Source: DATLHO01 sp035539855 (GTDB lineage Bacteria; Bacteroidota; Ignavibacteria; OLB7). From it: a DNA stretch of 46,977 nucleotides. How positions within the stretch are numbered: position 1 is the stretch's first letter; every line of letters starts with the position of its first letter. This document shows, in pieces, positions 1 through 8,136 of the stretch. The notes beneath the pieces were generated by a model. The model saw nothing but the letters and a program-made list of their open reading frames with translations, was not told the DNA's origin and made no database searches. The position numbers were made by a program, and so were the translations under genes. Location of the stretch: assembly GCA_035539855.1 (NCBI GenBank), contig DATLHO010000191.1, forward strand, positions 1 to 46,977. Direction: 5' to 3'.

Positions 1-975
1 GACCGTCGCTCGATGACGCACGAGAGCAATCTTCCAAAGACCTGCGGGCAGTGCCATGAGGGCGCGGGATCGCGCTTCGCGATCGGCGTCGTGCACCTTG
101 CCGAGGGAGAGGAGGAGCCGGTCGGCGTCACATGGGTGCGCCTGTTCTATTTGATCATCATTCCGCTCACCCTCGGACTGATGCTCGTGCACAACGGCGG
201 AGACTGGATTCGCAAGCTGATCAAGCTGCGCAAGGGCCAGCCCCGGGTCATCGTAGCGAAAGCTGCTCGCTCGCATCGTATGTTCCCGCTCGAGCGCCTT
301 CAGCACGCCGGCCTGGCGATCTCGTTCATCGTCCTGACGTGGAGCGGCTTCGCGCTCGTGTGGCCGGAGCGGTGGTGGGCGATGCCGCTGACAGGGTTCG
401 AGGGAGCCGAGGTGCGGCGCAACATCCATCGGGTGGCGGCGGTGGTGTTCATCATCGTCTCGCTGTCGCACGTGGTGACGCTGATCCTCAGCCCGCGCCT
501 GCGCTCGCACTGGAAGGAGATGATTCCGAAGTGGCGGGATGTCGGCGACGCGATCGGACAGTTCTCCTACAACATTGGTCTGCGAAAGAGTGCCCCGGCG
601 TTACCGTCGCACAGCTACATCGAGAAGGCCGAGTACTGGGCGGTCGTCTGGGGCGGCGTTCTTATGTCGATCACCGGACTGCTGCTGTGGGCGAACAACC
701 TGGCGATGGCCTATCTGCCGAAGTCATGGCTCGACGTGGCGACGGCCGTCCACTGGTACGAAGCGATTCTCGCCGCGGCGGCGATCGTGATCTGGCACTT
801 CTACGGAGTGATCTTCGATCCCGACGTCTACCCGCTCGACACTGCATTCCTTACCGGCTACAGCGTGCGCGAGCACGGCGCGCACGACGACGCGATCGCG
901 GCTGCCGGCGACAACGGGCCGGCGCAATCCCCACAGACTGACGGACAACACGACCGGGTGATCGCCGGCGCCTAG
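1..975 (+). CDS. Membrane cytochrome: c-type heme site fused to b561-like domain (5' partial)
   Basis: The frame is open to the window edge (D-R-R-S before the first Met at 13), and a CxxCH heme-c motif (CGQCH) lies only about 11 residues after that Met. The true start is therefore probably outside the window and this is the C-terminal part of a larger protein. After the heme motif come about five hydrophobic helices with His residues placed as in di-heme b561/formate dehydrogenase gamma-type subunits (NIHRVAAV, SLSHVVTL, AVHWYE, IWHFYG). Family knowledge suggests a quinol-linked membrane subunit passing electrons to c-type cytochromes. It lies 48 bp upstream of an octaheme-type NapC/NirT gene in the same direction, so the two probably form one respiratory module. 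How many further hemes lie in the missing N-terminus cannot be seen. Confidence 0.85.
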   Translation, partial: DRRSMTHESNLPKTCGQCHEGAGSRFAIGVVHLAEGEEEPVGVTWVRLFYLIIIPLTLGLMLVHNGGDWIRKLIKLRKGQPRVIVAKAARSHRMFPLERLQHAGLAISFIVLTWSGFALVWPERWWAMPLTGFEGAEVRRNIHRVAAVVFIIVSLSHVVTLILSPRLRSHWKEMIPKWRDVGDAIGQFSYNIGLRKSAPALPSHSYIEKAEYWAVVWGGVLMSITGLLLWANNLAMAYLPKSWLDVATAVHWYEAILAAAAIVIWHFYGVIFDPDVYPLDTAFLTGYSVREHGAHDDAIAAAGDNGPAQSPQTDGQHDRVIAGA

Positions 976-1023
976 AAGGGCGCCGGCGGGTCCCCGGCCA
1001 GAAATCGAAACGGAGGAACGATC

Positions 1024-2667
1024 ATGGCCGACGCGGCACAACGCGCCGGGGAGCCCCAGACCCCACACGGCAAGCGTCCGAGTCTACTGCGCAACGGAAC
1101 GAGTCTGATCGGCATTGCGATCGCACTCGCGGCGCTCGTCGCGATTCTGTTCCTCGTCCTGGCCGAGATGCTGGGTCCGGCGACGAGTCCCTACATGGGA
1201 ATCCTGACGTACATCGTGTTCCCCACGATCCTCGTCATCGGACTCCTGGTCATGTTCATCGGCGCGCAGCGCGAGCGTCGGCGCCGTCATCGGCTCCAGC
1301 TCTCGGGCGAGGTTCCCTACCCGAGGATCGATCTCAACAGCGCCAGCACACGACGCCAGCTCTATACGTTCTCGGCGCTGTCGGTCATCTTCCTGACGAT
1401 CAGCGCCGTTGGCAGCTACCACGCCTTCGAGTACACCGAGTCGATCGAGTTCTGCGGTCAGGTCTGTCACGAGGTGATGAATCCCGAGTTCGTCGCCTAC
1501 CAGTCGTCGCCGCACGCGCGCGTCCGCTGCGTCGACTGTCACGTTGGTCCGGGCGCGGGCTGGTACGTCCGCTCGAAGCTCTCGGGCGCCTACCAGGTCT
1601 ACGCCGCGACGTTCAACCTCTATCCAAAGCCGATCCCGACGCCGGTGGCGAACCTCAGGCCGGCGCAGCATACGTGCGAGCAGTGCCACTGGCCGGCGAA
1701 GTTCTTCGGCGCGCAGCTCAAGGAGTTCAACCGCTTCGGCTACGACGAGGCGAACACGCCGCGGCATACGCGGATGCTCATCAAGACTGGCGGCGGCAGC
1801 GCCGAGGGCGGACAGGTGCAGGGGATTCACTGGCACATGAACATCGCCAACGAGATCTCCTACGTCTCGACCGACGACCAGCGCCAGCGCATTCCGTGGG
1901 TGCGGATGAAGTCGAAGGATGGAAAGGTCGAGGAGTATTTCCTCCAGGGCATGCCCGACAAGCTCGGCGACCTCGCGAAGCGACCGCTGAGGACGATGGA
2001 TTGCATCGACTGCCACAACCGGCCGTCGCACATCTACAACCCGCCGGATCTTTCGGTCGACAAGGCGCTCTTCGCCGGACGCATCGACAAGAGCCTTCCG
2101 TTCGTCAAGCGCCAGAGCGTGATGCTGCTTGCGGCCGCCTATCCGTCGACCGACGCGGCGCTGCGCGCGATCGCCGGCGGCTTCAACTCGTTCTACCAGA
2201 AGAACCATCCGGACGTCTTCGCCTCGCAGCGCCCGGCGATCCAGCGCTCGATCGCGGAGCTTCAGAAGATCTACGCGACGAACTTCTTCCCGGAGATGAA
2301 GACCGACTTCCGGACGCATCCGAACAACGCCGGCCATTACTACAACCAGGGATGCTTCCGCTGCCACGACGGCAAGCACGTCAGCAAGAGCGGCAAGGTC
2401 ATCAGCGCCGAGTGCAACATCTGTCACGAGACGCTCGACCAGCAGGAGGGACCGAAGCAGGTGGCGATCACCGCGGGCAGCTACGAGCATCCGCTCGACT
2501 TCTTCGGCGGACTCTCCAACCACGCCTGCACCGACTGCCATACGGGGCAGGGGGCGACGTTCCCGCGCTTCAAGCACACCGAGGGCGTCGACGTTGCCGG
2601 CATGGAGTGCATCGACTGCCATGCACCGGCGGCTGCGCCGGATACGGCCGCGACCGCGATGCGCTGA
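1024..2667 (+). CDS. NapC/NirT-like multiheme c-type cytochrome, membrane anchored
   Basis: A 547-residue protein with two N-terminal hydrophobic helices (about residues 28-50 and 58-80), then a short Arg-rich stretch and a third helix near 115-135. Seven CxxCH heme sites follow, with Cys at residues 169/172, 218/221, 327/330, 444/447, 464/467, 502/505 and 529/532. One extra site has CxxxCH spacing (C144, C148, H149), giving eight candidate hemes. The N-terminal part resembles NapC/NirT/NrfH quinol dehydrogenases, and the C-terminal half adds cytochrome-c3/c7-like heme segments. The likely role is to take electrons from menaquinol at the inner membrane and relay them through periplasmic hemes. 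The start at 1024 is backed by GGAGGA at 1012-1017. The terminal reductase or acceptor is not in this window. A strong hairpin follows the stop. Confidence 0.92.
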   Translation: MADAAQRAGEPQTPHGKRPSLLRNGTSLIGIAIALAALVAILFLVLAEMLGPATSPYMGILTYIVFPTILVIGLLVMFIGAQRERRRRHRLQLSGEVPYPRIDLNSASTRRQLYTFSALSVIFLTISAVGSYHAFEYTESIEFCGQVCHEVMNPEFVAYQSSPHARVRCVDCHVGPGAGWYVRSKLSGAYQVYAATFNLYPKPIPTPVANLRPAQHTCEQCHWPAKFFGAQLKEFNRFGYDEANTPRHTRMLIKTGGGSAEGGQVQGIHWHMNIANEISYVSTDDQRQRIPWVRMKSKDGKVEEYFLQGMPDKLGDLAKRPLRTMDCIDCHNRPSHIYNPPDLSVDKALFAGRIDKSLPFVKRQSVMLLAAAYPSTDAALRAIAGGFNSFYQKNHPDVFASQRPAIQRSIAELQKIYATNFFPEMKTDFRTHPNNAGHYYNQGCFRCHDGKHVSKSGKVISAECNICHETLDQQEGPKQVAITAGSYEHPLDFFGGLSNHACTDCHTGQGATFPRFKHTEGVDVAGMECIDCHAPAAAPDTAATAMR

Positions 2668-2692
2668 GCGCTAGCGACGTCGGAAAACCAGG

Positions 2693-2718
2693 GAGGCCCG
2701 GACGTCTATCCGGGCCTC
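2693..2718 (+). terminator. Rho-independent-like terminator of the cytochrome module
   Basis: A perfect 10-bp stem (GAGGCCCGGA / TCCGGGCCTC) with a 6-nt loop starts 25 bp after the cytochrome stop codon. The 3' tail is only modestly T-rich. Its place between the plus-strand cytochrome and the convergent FxLYD-like gene fits a transcription terminator. Confidence 0.7.
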
Positions 2719-2785
2719 TCGTCGTATGGAGGACTCGCCGTGGGAGCTCGTCCTTCGTGGGACGTCATCGTCAGCACGTCGTCGA

Positions 2786-3136
2786 TCAGTGCCGCGGCTG
2801 CTCGGCGGCATCGCCGGCGTCCGTCTCGCCGGTCATCGCCTCGGGATAATCCGACAACGGTATCGGCTCGGCCTTGACCAGGCGCACCGACTCGATCGCG
2901 CCACTGCCGAGAATGACGTTGCCCATGAACCGTACTTTCTCGCCGGGCTCGATCTCGTTGACGAAGAGCTGCTCCTGGCTCAGGCGCACCTCCTCGGCAT
3001 CGTAGAAGTGGAACGACAGCAGGACGGTCGAGACCTCGCGGTCGAGCTTGTTGACGATCGTCCCACTGACGCAGGCGGTACGCGCGTCGGTCTCGAGGGA
3101 GTACTCGACGTCGAAGGCGGGACTGGAATAAGTCAT
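2786..3136 (-). CDS. Small FxLYD-domain-like protein
   Basis: A protein of about 116 residues from the Met at 3136 (M-T-Y-S-S-P-A-F-D-V-E-Y). The central part alternates hydrophobic strands with a V-S-G-T-I-V-N-K start and a later F-H-F-Y-D-A-E-E turn, followed by I-E-P-G-E-K-V-R-F. This is the pattern of the FxLYD immunoglobulin-like fold, found in small exported or envelope proteins. No signal peptide is visible with this start. Two longer starts (3172 and 3205) are possible, but they add residues unlike a signal sequence and none has a Shine-Dalgarno. The gene is convergent with the cytochrome gene and divergent from the DHDPS-family gene. No function can be assigned beyond the fold resemblance. 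Confidence 0.6.
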   Translation of the reverse strand: MTYSSPAFDVEYSLETDARTACVSGTIVNKLDREVSTVLLSFHFYDAEEVRLSQEQLFVNEIEPGEKVRFMGNVILGSGAIESVRLVKAEPIPLSDYPEAMTGETDAGDAAEQPRH

Positions 3137-3177
3137 GTCAGGGTGCCCGTGTGTTGGTTGCCGGAGGAACATCAACT

Positions 3178-3198
3178 GCCGGGCCGCAATCGCCCGGC
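3178..3198. promoter_or_regulatory. Inverted repeat in divergent intergenic region
   Basis: GCCGGGC-N7-GCCCGGC lies between the divergent FxLYD-like gene and the DHDPS-family gene that opens the 3-13 kb cluster. It could be an operator for a regulator of either gene, or a hairpin in the minus-strand leader. GC-rich palindromes arise easily by chance in this genome, so the call is weak. Confidence 0.25.
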
Positions 3199-3222
3199 GT
3201 GTCATAGTAATGATCGAGCGGC

Positions 3223-3230
3223 TATCTTCC
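3223..3230 (+). promoter_or_regulatory. Candidate -7 element (TATCTTCC) before the catabolic cluster
   Basis: TATCTTCC sits 29 bp upstream of the DHDPS-family ATG and lies in an 11-mer (GGCTATCTTCC, 3220-3230) that recurs exactly in the promoter region of the peptide-transport operon (22031-22041, minus strand). It matches the TAnnTT core of Bacteroidota -7 elements. No TTG is found at the expected 20-21 bp upstream, so this promoter is tentative. Confidence 0.3.
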
Positions 3231-3259
3231 GACCGGCATCGACAACGATCTCGAGGAGC

Positions 3260-4330
3260 ATGCAGGATTTTCCGTTACCACCGTCGTGGGTTCGCGAAGC
3301 GCTCATCGACGGGGGAGTGATCCCGGCCCATCCGCTCGCGCTCGACCGCGCCCGTCGCTTCGATGAGCGACGCCAGCGTGGTCTCACCCGGTACTACCAT
3401 GCCTGCGGTGCGATCGGCGTTGCGGTGGGCGTGCACACGACGCAGTTCGAGATTCGCGATCCGCAGATCGGACTCTACGGACCGGTGTTGCGCGCGGCCG
3501 CGGAGACCGTCATCGAGTGCGACGAGGCCGCTGATCGGCGCACGGTCCTCATTGCCGGCATCGCCGGTGAGACGACCCATGCCGTGGCCGAGGCGCGTCT
3601 GGCGCGATCGCTCGGCTACCATGCCGGCCTGCTCTCGCTCGGCGCGATGCGCGCGGCGACGCTCGAGTCGACGCTCGCGCACGTCCGGGCGGTGGCCGGG
3701 GAGATCCCCATCGTCGGATTCTACCTGCAGCCGGCCGTCGGCGGCATGCACCTGCCCTACGAGTTCTGGCGTCGCCTCTGCGAGCTGGAGAACCTCGTCG
3801 CCATCAAGATCGCACCGTTCAATCGCTACCAGACGCTCGACGTCGCCGCCGCCGTCGCAGATGCGGGCCGCGCCGGAGATGTCGCGCTGTACACCGGCAA
3901 CGACGACGCGATCGTCGCCGACCTGATTACGCCCCTCGACGTCGGAGCGGCGACTGGGCGCCTGCGGATCGTCGGCGGCCTGCTCGGCCAATGGGCGTGC
4001 TGGACCGAGCGTGCCGTCGCGCTGCACCGGGAGTGCCGCGCCGCGACCGCCGCCGGCTCGATCCCCGCCGATCTGCTCGAGCGCGGCGCGCAGTTGACGC
4101 GGCTCAACGCGGCCGTGTTCGATGTCGAGAATTCGTACCGCGGTTCGATTGCCGGCGTCAACGAAGTCCTTCGGCGCGCGGGCCTTCTGGAGACGAGTCT
4201 CTGCCTCGATCCTCACGCGGATCTCTCGCCCGGTCAGGCCGCCGCGATCGACGCTGCCGCACGCCGCTTCCCCTGGCTCACCGACGACGAATTCGTTCGG
4301 GCAAACTCAGCCCGGTGGGTCGACGCATGA
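3260..4330 (+). CDS. Dihydrodipicolinate synthase (DHDPS) family lyase/aldolase
   Basis: A 356-residue TIM-barrel enzyme of the DHDPS / N-acetylneuraminate lyase superfamily, somewhat longer than the usual 290-310. K183 in V-A-I-K-I-A-P-F-N is the expected Schiff-base lysine, and Y155 in G-F-Y-L-Q-P is the expected catalytic tyrosine. The R-Y-Y-H-A-C-G-A-I-G-V-A-V-G-V-H strand and the I-A-G-I-A-G-E-T-T loop fit the fold. True lysine-pathway DHDPS is unlikely, because the gene heads a cluster of oxidoreductases, an amidase and a sugar-type ABC importer. Cleavage or dehydration of a 2-keto-3-deoxy sugar acid is the family-based inference. The ATG at 3260 follows GAGG closely. The stop overlaps the next start (ATGA), so the two genes are probably translationally coupled. 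Confidence 0.88.
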   Translation: MQDFPLPPSWVREALIDGGVIPAHPLALDRARRFDERRQRGLTRYYHACGAIGVAVGVHTTQFEIRDPQIGLYGPVLRAAAETVIECDEAADRRTVLIAGIAGETTHAVAEARLARSLGYHAGLLSLGAMRAATLESTLAHVRAVAGEIPIVGFYLQPAVGGMHLPYEFWRRLCELENLVAIKIAPFNRYQTLDVAAAVADAGRAGDVALYTGNDDAIVADLITPLDVGAATGRLRIVGGLLGQWACWTERAVALHRECRAATAAGSIPADLLERGAQLTRLNAAVFDVENSYRGSIAGVNEVLRRAGLLETSLCLDPHADLSPGQAAAIDAAARRFPWLTDDEFVRANSARWVDA

Positions 4331-5289
4331 GTGTTCGCATCGGCTTCATCGGCTGCGGGGCGATCGCGAACGAGCACGCCCGGGCGCTCGCGCGACTCGA
4401 AGGCGCGGAGCTCGTCGCATGGTCGGACGTCGAGCTCGCGAGCGCCGAGCGGATGCGCGCGGCATACGGCGGCCGCATCGCCACGACCGATCCGATGCGC
4501 GTGATCGGCGACGACGGCGTCGACGTCGTCTACATCTGCACCTGGCATGACTCGCACGCACCGCTCGTCGAGATGGCCGCCGAGGCCCGCCGTCCGGTCG
4601 TGCTCGAGAAGCCAATTGCGATCAGCGAGCGCGACTGCGTGCGCATCGCCGATGCGGTGGAGCGCAGCGGAATCCTCCTGATGATGGCGCTGAAGCTCCG
4701 GTTCTATCCGATGGTCGAGCGCGCCCGATCGTTCATCGAGCGGCCGATCATCAGCATCGCGCAGGTGATGGACAACCACTGGCCCGACGACTACTGGGCG
4801 GCGCGCCCGGTCATTGGCGGCGGCAACGTCCTCTCGCAGGGCCCGCATGCGATGGATCTGCTGGTTCATCTCAATCGCTCCGAACCGGTGAGCATCTACG
4901 CCGACGGCGGAACCTATACCCATGAGGGGACGCTCGTCGACAACGTGGTCGCGACGATCCGCTTCGCCAACGGTGCGATCGCATCGCTCGCGCAGGGCGA
5001 CAGCGGCACGACACCGCTCGTGTCGAAGTTCTCGTTCCAGCTCGCCGACGGCACGCGCACCGTGCACCTGCACGATCGGCTGCGCGCGGGAACGTTCTTC
5101 GACGGCACGAGCGTCGAGACGCTCCGCGACGAGGAGGAGCTCGGCATGCTCGAGGAGAACCGCGCGTTCCTCCGCGCCCTCCGCGGCGAGATCCCGCCGC
5201 CGACGACCCACCTCGACGGACTGCGCGCGACGCGAATGGTCCTGGCCGCCGTCGAGGCCATCCGAACCCGCTCGGTGCAGCAGTTGTAG
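4327..5289 (+). CDS. Gfo/Idh/MocA family NAD(P)-dependent oxidoreductase (cluster copy)
   Basis: A 320-residue protein starting with a Rossmann motif (R-I-G-F-I-G-C-G-A-I-A) and carrying the family's E-K-P-I-A motif, whose Lys contributes to catalysis. G-P-H-A-M-D-L-L-V-H-L matches the conserved His region of the C-terminal alpha/beta domain. Such enzymes oxidise or reduce a hydroxyl/keto group on sugars, inositols or sugar acids using bound or free NAD(P). The ATG overlaps the stop of the DHDPS-family gene by 4 bp. In this setting it probably performs the oxidation that precedes the lyase step. The substrate cannot be read from the sequence. A second, different Gfo/Idh/MocA gene lies at 15369-16394. 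Confidence 0.92.
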   Translation: MSVRIGFIGCGAIANEHARALARLEGAELVAWSDVELASAERMRAAYGGRIATTDPMRVIGDDGVDVVYICTWHDSHAPLVEMAAEARRPVVLEKPIAISERDCVRIADAVERSGILLMMALKLRFYPMVERARSFIERPIISIAQVMDNHWPDDYWAARPVIGGGNVLSQGPHAMDLLVHLNRSEPVSIYADGGTYTHEGTLVDNVVATIRFANGAIASLAQGDSGTTPLVSKFSFQLADGTRTVHLHDRLRAGTFFDGTSVETLRDEEELGMLEENRAFLRALRGEIPPPTTHLDGLRATRMVLAAVEAIRTRSVQQL

Positions 5290-5342
5290 ACGGCGTCGGA
5301 TGCTCCGCATGCCGCCCGCTCGGTACTCACGTCAGGTCGCCA

Positions 5343-8111
5343 ATGCTCCGTCCCGCACCCGATACTCCCGGCCTCTGGCCCCTGCTTCGCTGCGATGAGC
5401 GGCTCAGCGGGTTTCAGTCGCTCGCCGGCGCGATCGAGCGACCGCGGGTGAGCTGGCGGCACTGGCTGGGCGGACCCCATTTCGACGCGCGGTTGATCGC
5501 TCGAGATAGGGGGCAGGATCTGCTCCTTCCGTTCGGCGGCTGCCTTCATCGCTACGACGGCGGCGGCCGGCTGCTCTGGAAGAGCCCGGCGCTCGGGATC
5601 GAGAGCATCATCGGCGTCGACGACATCGACGATGACGGCACGACCGAGATCGTCGCATCGAACGGCAAGAGCGTCTTCGTGCTCGACGCGGACTCGGGCG
5701 CCGTCCTGTGGCAGGAGTATCTCGGTCCCCCGTTCGCCGGCGGTTTCATGCACACCGGAGCACGGCTCCACCGCTTCGACGGATTCACGCGAGGTGCCCA
5801 GCTCGCCATCGGCCTGCTGAGCTCGAAGGAGGTCGTGCTCTTCGACTTCGGACCGGGCGCCTCGTCGCCCGAGCGTCGTCACATCCTCTGGATGGACGAC
5901 TTCTTCCATCCTTCGTTGCTCGCCGCCGATCTCGACGGCGACGGCCGCGACGAGCTCGTCGTCACGAAGCTGTCGGCGATCTATGCGTTCGATCCGATCG
6001 AAGGGACGATGACCGGCGAATGCCGCTGGTCTTCCGGCGGCACCGCCAAGCGCAACTACGGAATGCTCGAGGCGGTGGATCTCGACGGCAACGGTTCGCT
6101 GGACCTGGTGGTGATCTCCGATCGCGTGTCGCGGCACATCGCGGTCGTCGGCAACGACGGCAGCGGGGTGCTCGCCAATCGCTGGGACCGATTCATCGAG
6201 CACATCTACGATGGCGACGAGCGCGAGCTCCGCTTCGTCTCCGGATCGGTCGTCGACGTCGACCGTGACGGCAGGGTCGAGATCGTCGTGAGCATCTACA
6301 ACGAGCGCGGCGACGGACGCTGGTGGCTCGAGATCATCGATGCTGTTACGGGCGCGGTCTGCACGCGCCGGCCCGACGCCTATCTGCGCGGCATCGATCG
6401 CGAGCTCGCGAACGCTGCGCCGCTGCTGCTCGTCTCGCACGAAGCCGATCGCGTTCCGCGCGAGCGCGGCTCGATCGCCGTGCTCGAGTGGCGCTCCGGC
6501 GAGCTGGTCGAGCGATGGTCGCACACGGCGGCGGCGTTCATCGGGCGCTTCGCCGAGCCTCACCCTCATCGGGCGTTCTTCCGCACGGACCTTCCTCCGG
6601 CCGACGATGCGTGGGTCGTATGGCTCGACGGCGAGCCGGTCGTGGCGGTGCTCGATGCCGATGGACTCGGCCTGCTCGCCGTTCGCGACGACGTGCCGAG
6701 TCTGCGACATGTTCCAGAGAGCCGCGACGTCGTCTCGATCCTCGCGGCCGGCGACCTCGACGGCGATCTGCGCGACGAGCTCGTCGTCAGCGATGCGACC
6801 GGTACGGTGAGCATCGTGCAGGGCGACGGCACCGTCATCGGCTCGCTGCGCGCGGGCATGCGACTGCGGCCCGGCACCGGACCGTACTACATGGCCAAGC
6901 CGATGTCGACCCCAGTGGTGACCGCCGACGCGCACGGTCGCTACTGTGCCGTGCCAGACGGAGGCACGCTCGCGCACATCCTTCGGTGGAACGCGTCGCG
7001 CTCGTCGCCGGAGATCCTGTCGCGACAGGCCCTGCGCGGTCGTGTCGGTCCCGAGGAGGCATTCCATGCGTACTCGTGGATCGCGATCGATGAACGGGCC
7101 GCGCTTCTGGGATCATCGATCGGGGATGGGTCCGCACGGTTGCTCGCGATCGACGTGCGTGGCGCCGAGTGTGCGAGCTGGCCTGTCGCGGCGCTTCCCG
7201 GCTCGCCTGCGACGCCCGCGGCGCGCACGGGGATCCACGAGTACTTCGTCGTCGAGCATCCCGACCACACGCTGCTCGTGGTGTCGGGCTTTCGCTCTCC
7301 ATCGATGAACTCGGAGCGGACCATCTGTCTCGATAAAGGCGGTCGGACCCGCTGGGCCGCCGAAGACATACCGATGCCCGGGCACATGCTGGGTCCTGGT
7401 CCGTGGAACGCGCTGACGATCGATCGCGATGGCGCCACGAGCACGCTGCACTTTCTGGCGAAGGACACGCTCGTCGCGATCGACGCGGCAACCGGCGCGA
7501 TGGTCAGGCCGCCGCTTCAACTGCGCGCGTTCAACACGGCCGACATGGCGGCGCGCGGACTGCGGATGGACGACTTCAGCGCCTATGGCTCGATCGTGCC
7601 CCTGCGTGTCGGCGATCGTCTCGTGCGCCTCCTCGTTGCCAACTACGGCGGACACGGTGCGATCGATCTCGACGGAAACGCGCTGTGGTGGCACGCCGCG
7701 CCGCTCTCGTCGCTGACGGGAGGCTTCGGTGGTCTGGCGGATCTCGAAGGGGAGGGACGTCTCTCGCTCTGTGTCTCGGACGCGACCGGCGACTTCATCT
7801 GCCTCGACGCGCTGACCGGCGTCGAGCGATGGCGACTGGTGCTCGGGTCCGTGTCGACCGGCATGGCCACGTGCGACATCGACGGTGATGGACGGGCCGA
7901 GCTGATCGTCTCGACGCGGGAGGGTCTGCTGTACTGCATCGGGTCGGCGAGCAATGGCAGCGGGCTCGTCAAGTGGTCGCTCGATCTCGGGTATTCGCTC
8001 GGTCCGCCGATCGTCGCCGACTTCGACGGCGACGGCGCGAGCGAGATTCTCGTCGTCAGCGGCGACGGGCATCTCTATTCGATCGCGGCGGGCACGGGCA
8101 TCGTTTCATAA
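5343..8111 (+). CDS. Large FG-GAP/VCBS-type beta-propeller protein without a visible signal peptide
   Basis: A 922-residue protein built from repeated beta-propeller blades. Seven Asp-rich loops of the FG-GAP/calcium-binding type recur (D-I-D-D-D-G, D-L-D-G-D-G, D-L-D-G-N-G, D-V-D-R-D-G, D-L-D-G-D-L, D-I-D-G-D-G, D-F-D-G-D-G), each followed by acidic-hydrophobic E-I/E-L/D-L and a short strand. Between them, segments such as V-L-D-A-D-S-G-A-V-L-W and C-L-D-A-L-T-G-V-E-R-W resemble PQQ-like propeller blades. Proteins of this class are usually secreted or on the surface, but the N-terminus (M-L-R-P-A-P-D-T-P-G-L-W) has no hydrophobic signal and no in-frame upstream start exists. It lies inside the transport/catabolic cluster, 53 bp after the oxidoreductase and 25 bp before the amidase. 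Its role is unknown; ligand binding or a propeller enzyme are possibilities. Confidence 0.85.
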   Translation: MLRPAPDTPGLWPLLRCDERLSGFQSLAGAIERPRVSWRHWLGGPHFDARLIARDRGQDLLLPFGGCLHRYDGGGRLLWKSPALGIESIIGVDDIDDDGTTEIVASNGKSVFVLDADSGAVLWQEYLGPPFAGGFMHTGARLHRFDGFTRGAQLAIGLLSSKEVVLFDFGPGASSPERRHILWMDDFFHPSLLAADLDGDGRDELVVTKLSAIYAFDPIEGTMTGECRWSSGGTAKRNYGMLEAVDLDGNGSLDLVVISDRVSRHIAVVGNDGSGVLANRWDRFIEHIYDGDERELRFVSGSVVDVDRDGRVEIVVSIYNERGDGRWWLEIIDAVTGAVCTRRPDAYLRGIDRELANAAPLLLVSHEADRVPRERGSIAVLEWRSGELVERWSHTAAAFIGRFAEPHPHRAFFRTDLPPADDAWVVWLDGEPVVAVLDADGLGLLAVRDDVPSLRHVPESRDVVSILAAGDLDGDLRDELVVSDATGTVSIVQGDGTVIGSLRAGMRLRPGTGPYYMAKPMSTPVVTADAHGRYCAVPDGGTLAHILRWNASRSSPEILSRQALRGRVGPEEAFHAYSWIAIDERAALLGSSIGDGSARLLAIDVRGAECASWPVAALPGSPATPAARTGIHEYFVVEHPDHTLLVVSGFRSPSMNSERTICLDKGGRTRWAAEDIPMPGHMLGPGPWNALTIDRDGATSTLHFLAKDTLVAIDAATGAMVRPPLQLRAFNTADMAARGLRMDDFSAYGSIVPLRVGDRLVRLLVANYGGHGAIDLDGNALWWHAAPLSSLTGGFGGLADLEGEGRLSLCVSDATGDFICLDALTGVERWRLVLGSVSTGMATCDIDGDGRAELIVSTREGLLYCIGSASNGSGLVKWSLDLGYSLGPPIVADFDGDGASEILVVSGDGHLYSIAAGTGIVS

Positions 8112-8136
8112 CTTCCCGACAACACCTGGACGACGC

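Noticed and set aside
4914..7067. A long minus-strand reading frame opposite the Gfo/Idh/MocA and propeller genes
   Set aside because: Composition is Arg/Asp/Ala-rich with no motif, as expected for the antisense of a GC-rich gene; the plus-strand genes have clear family motifs.
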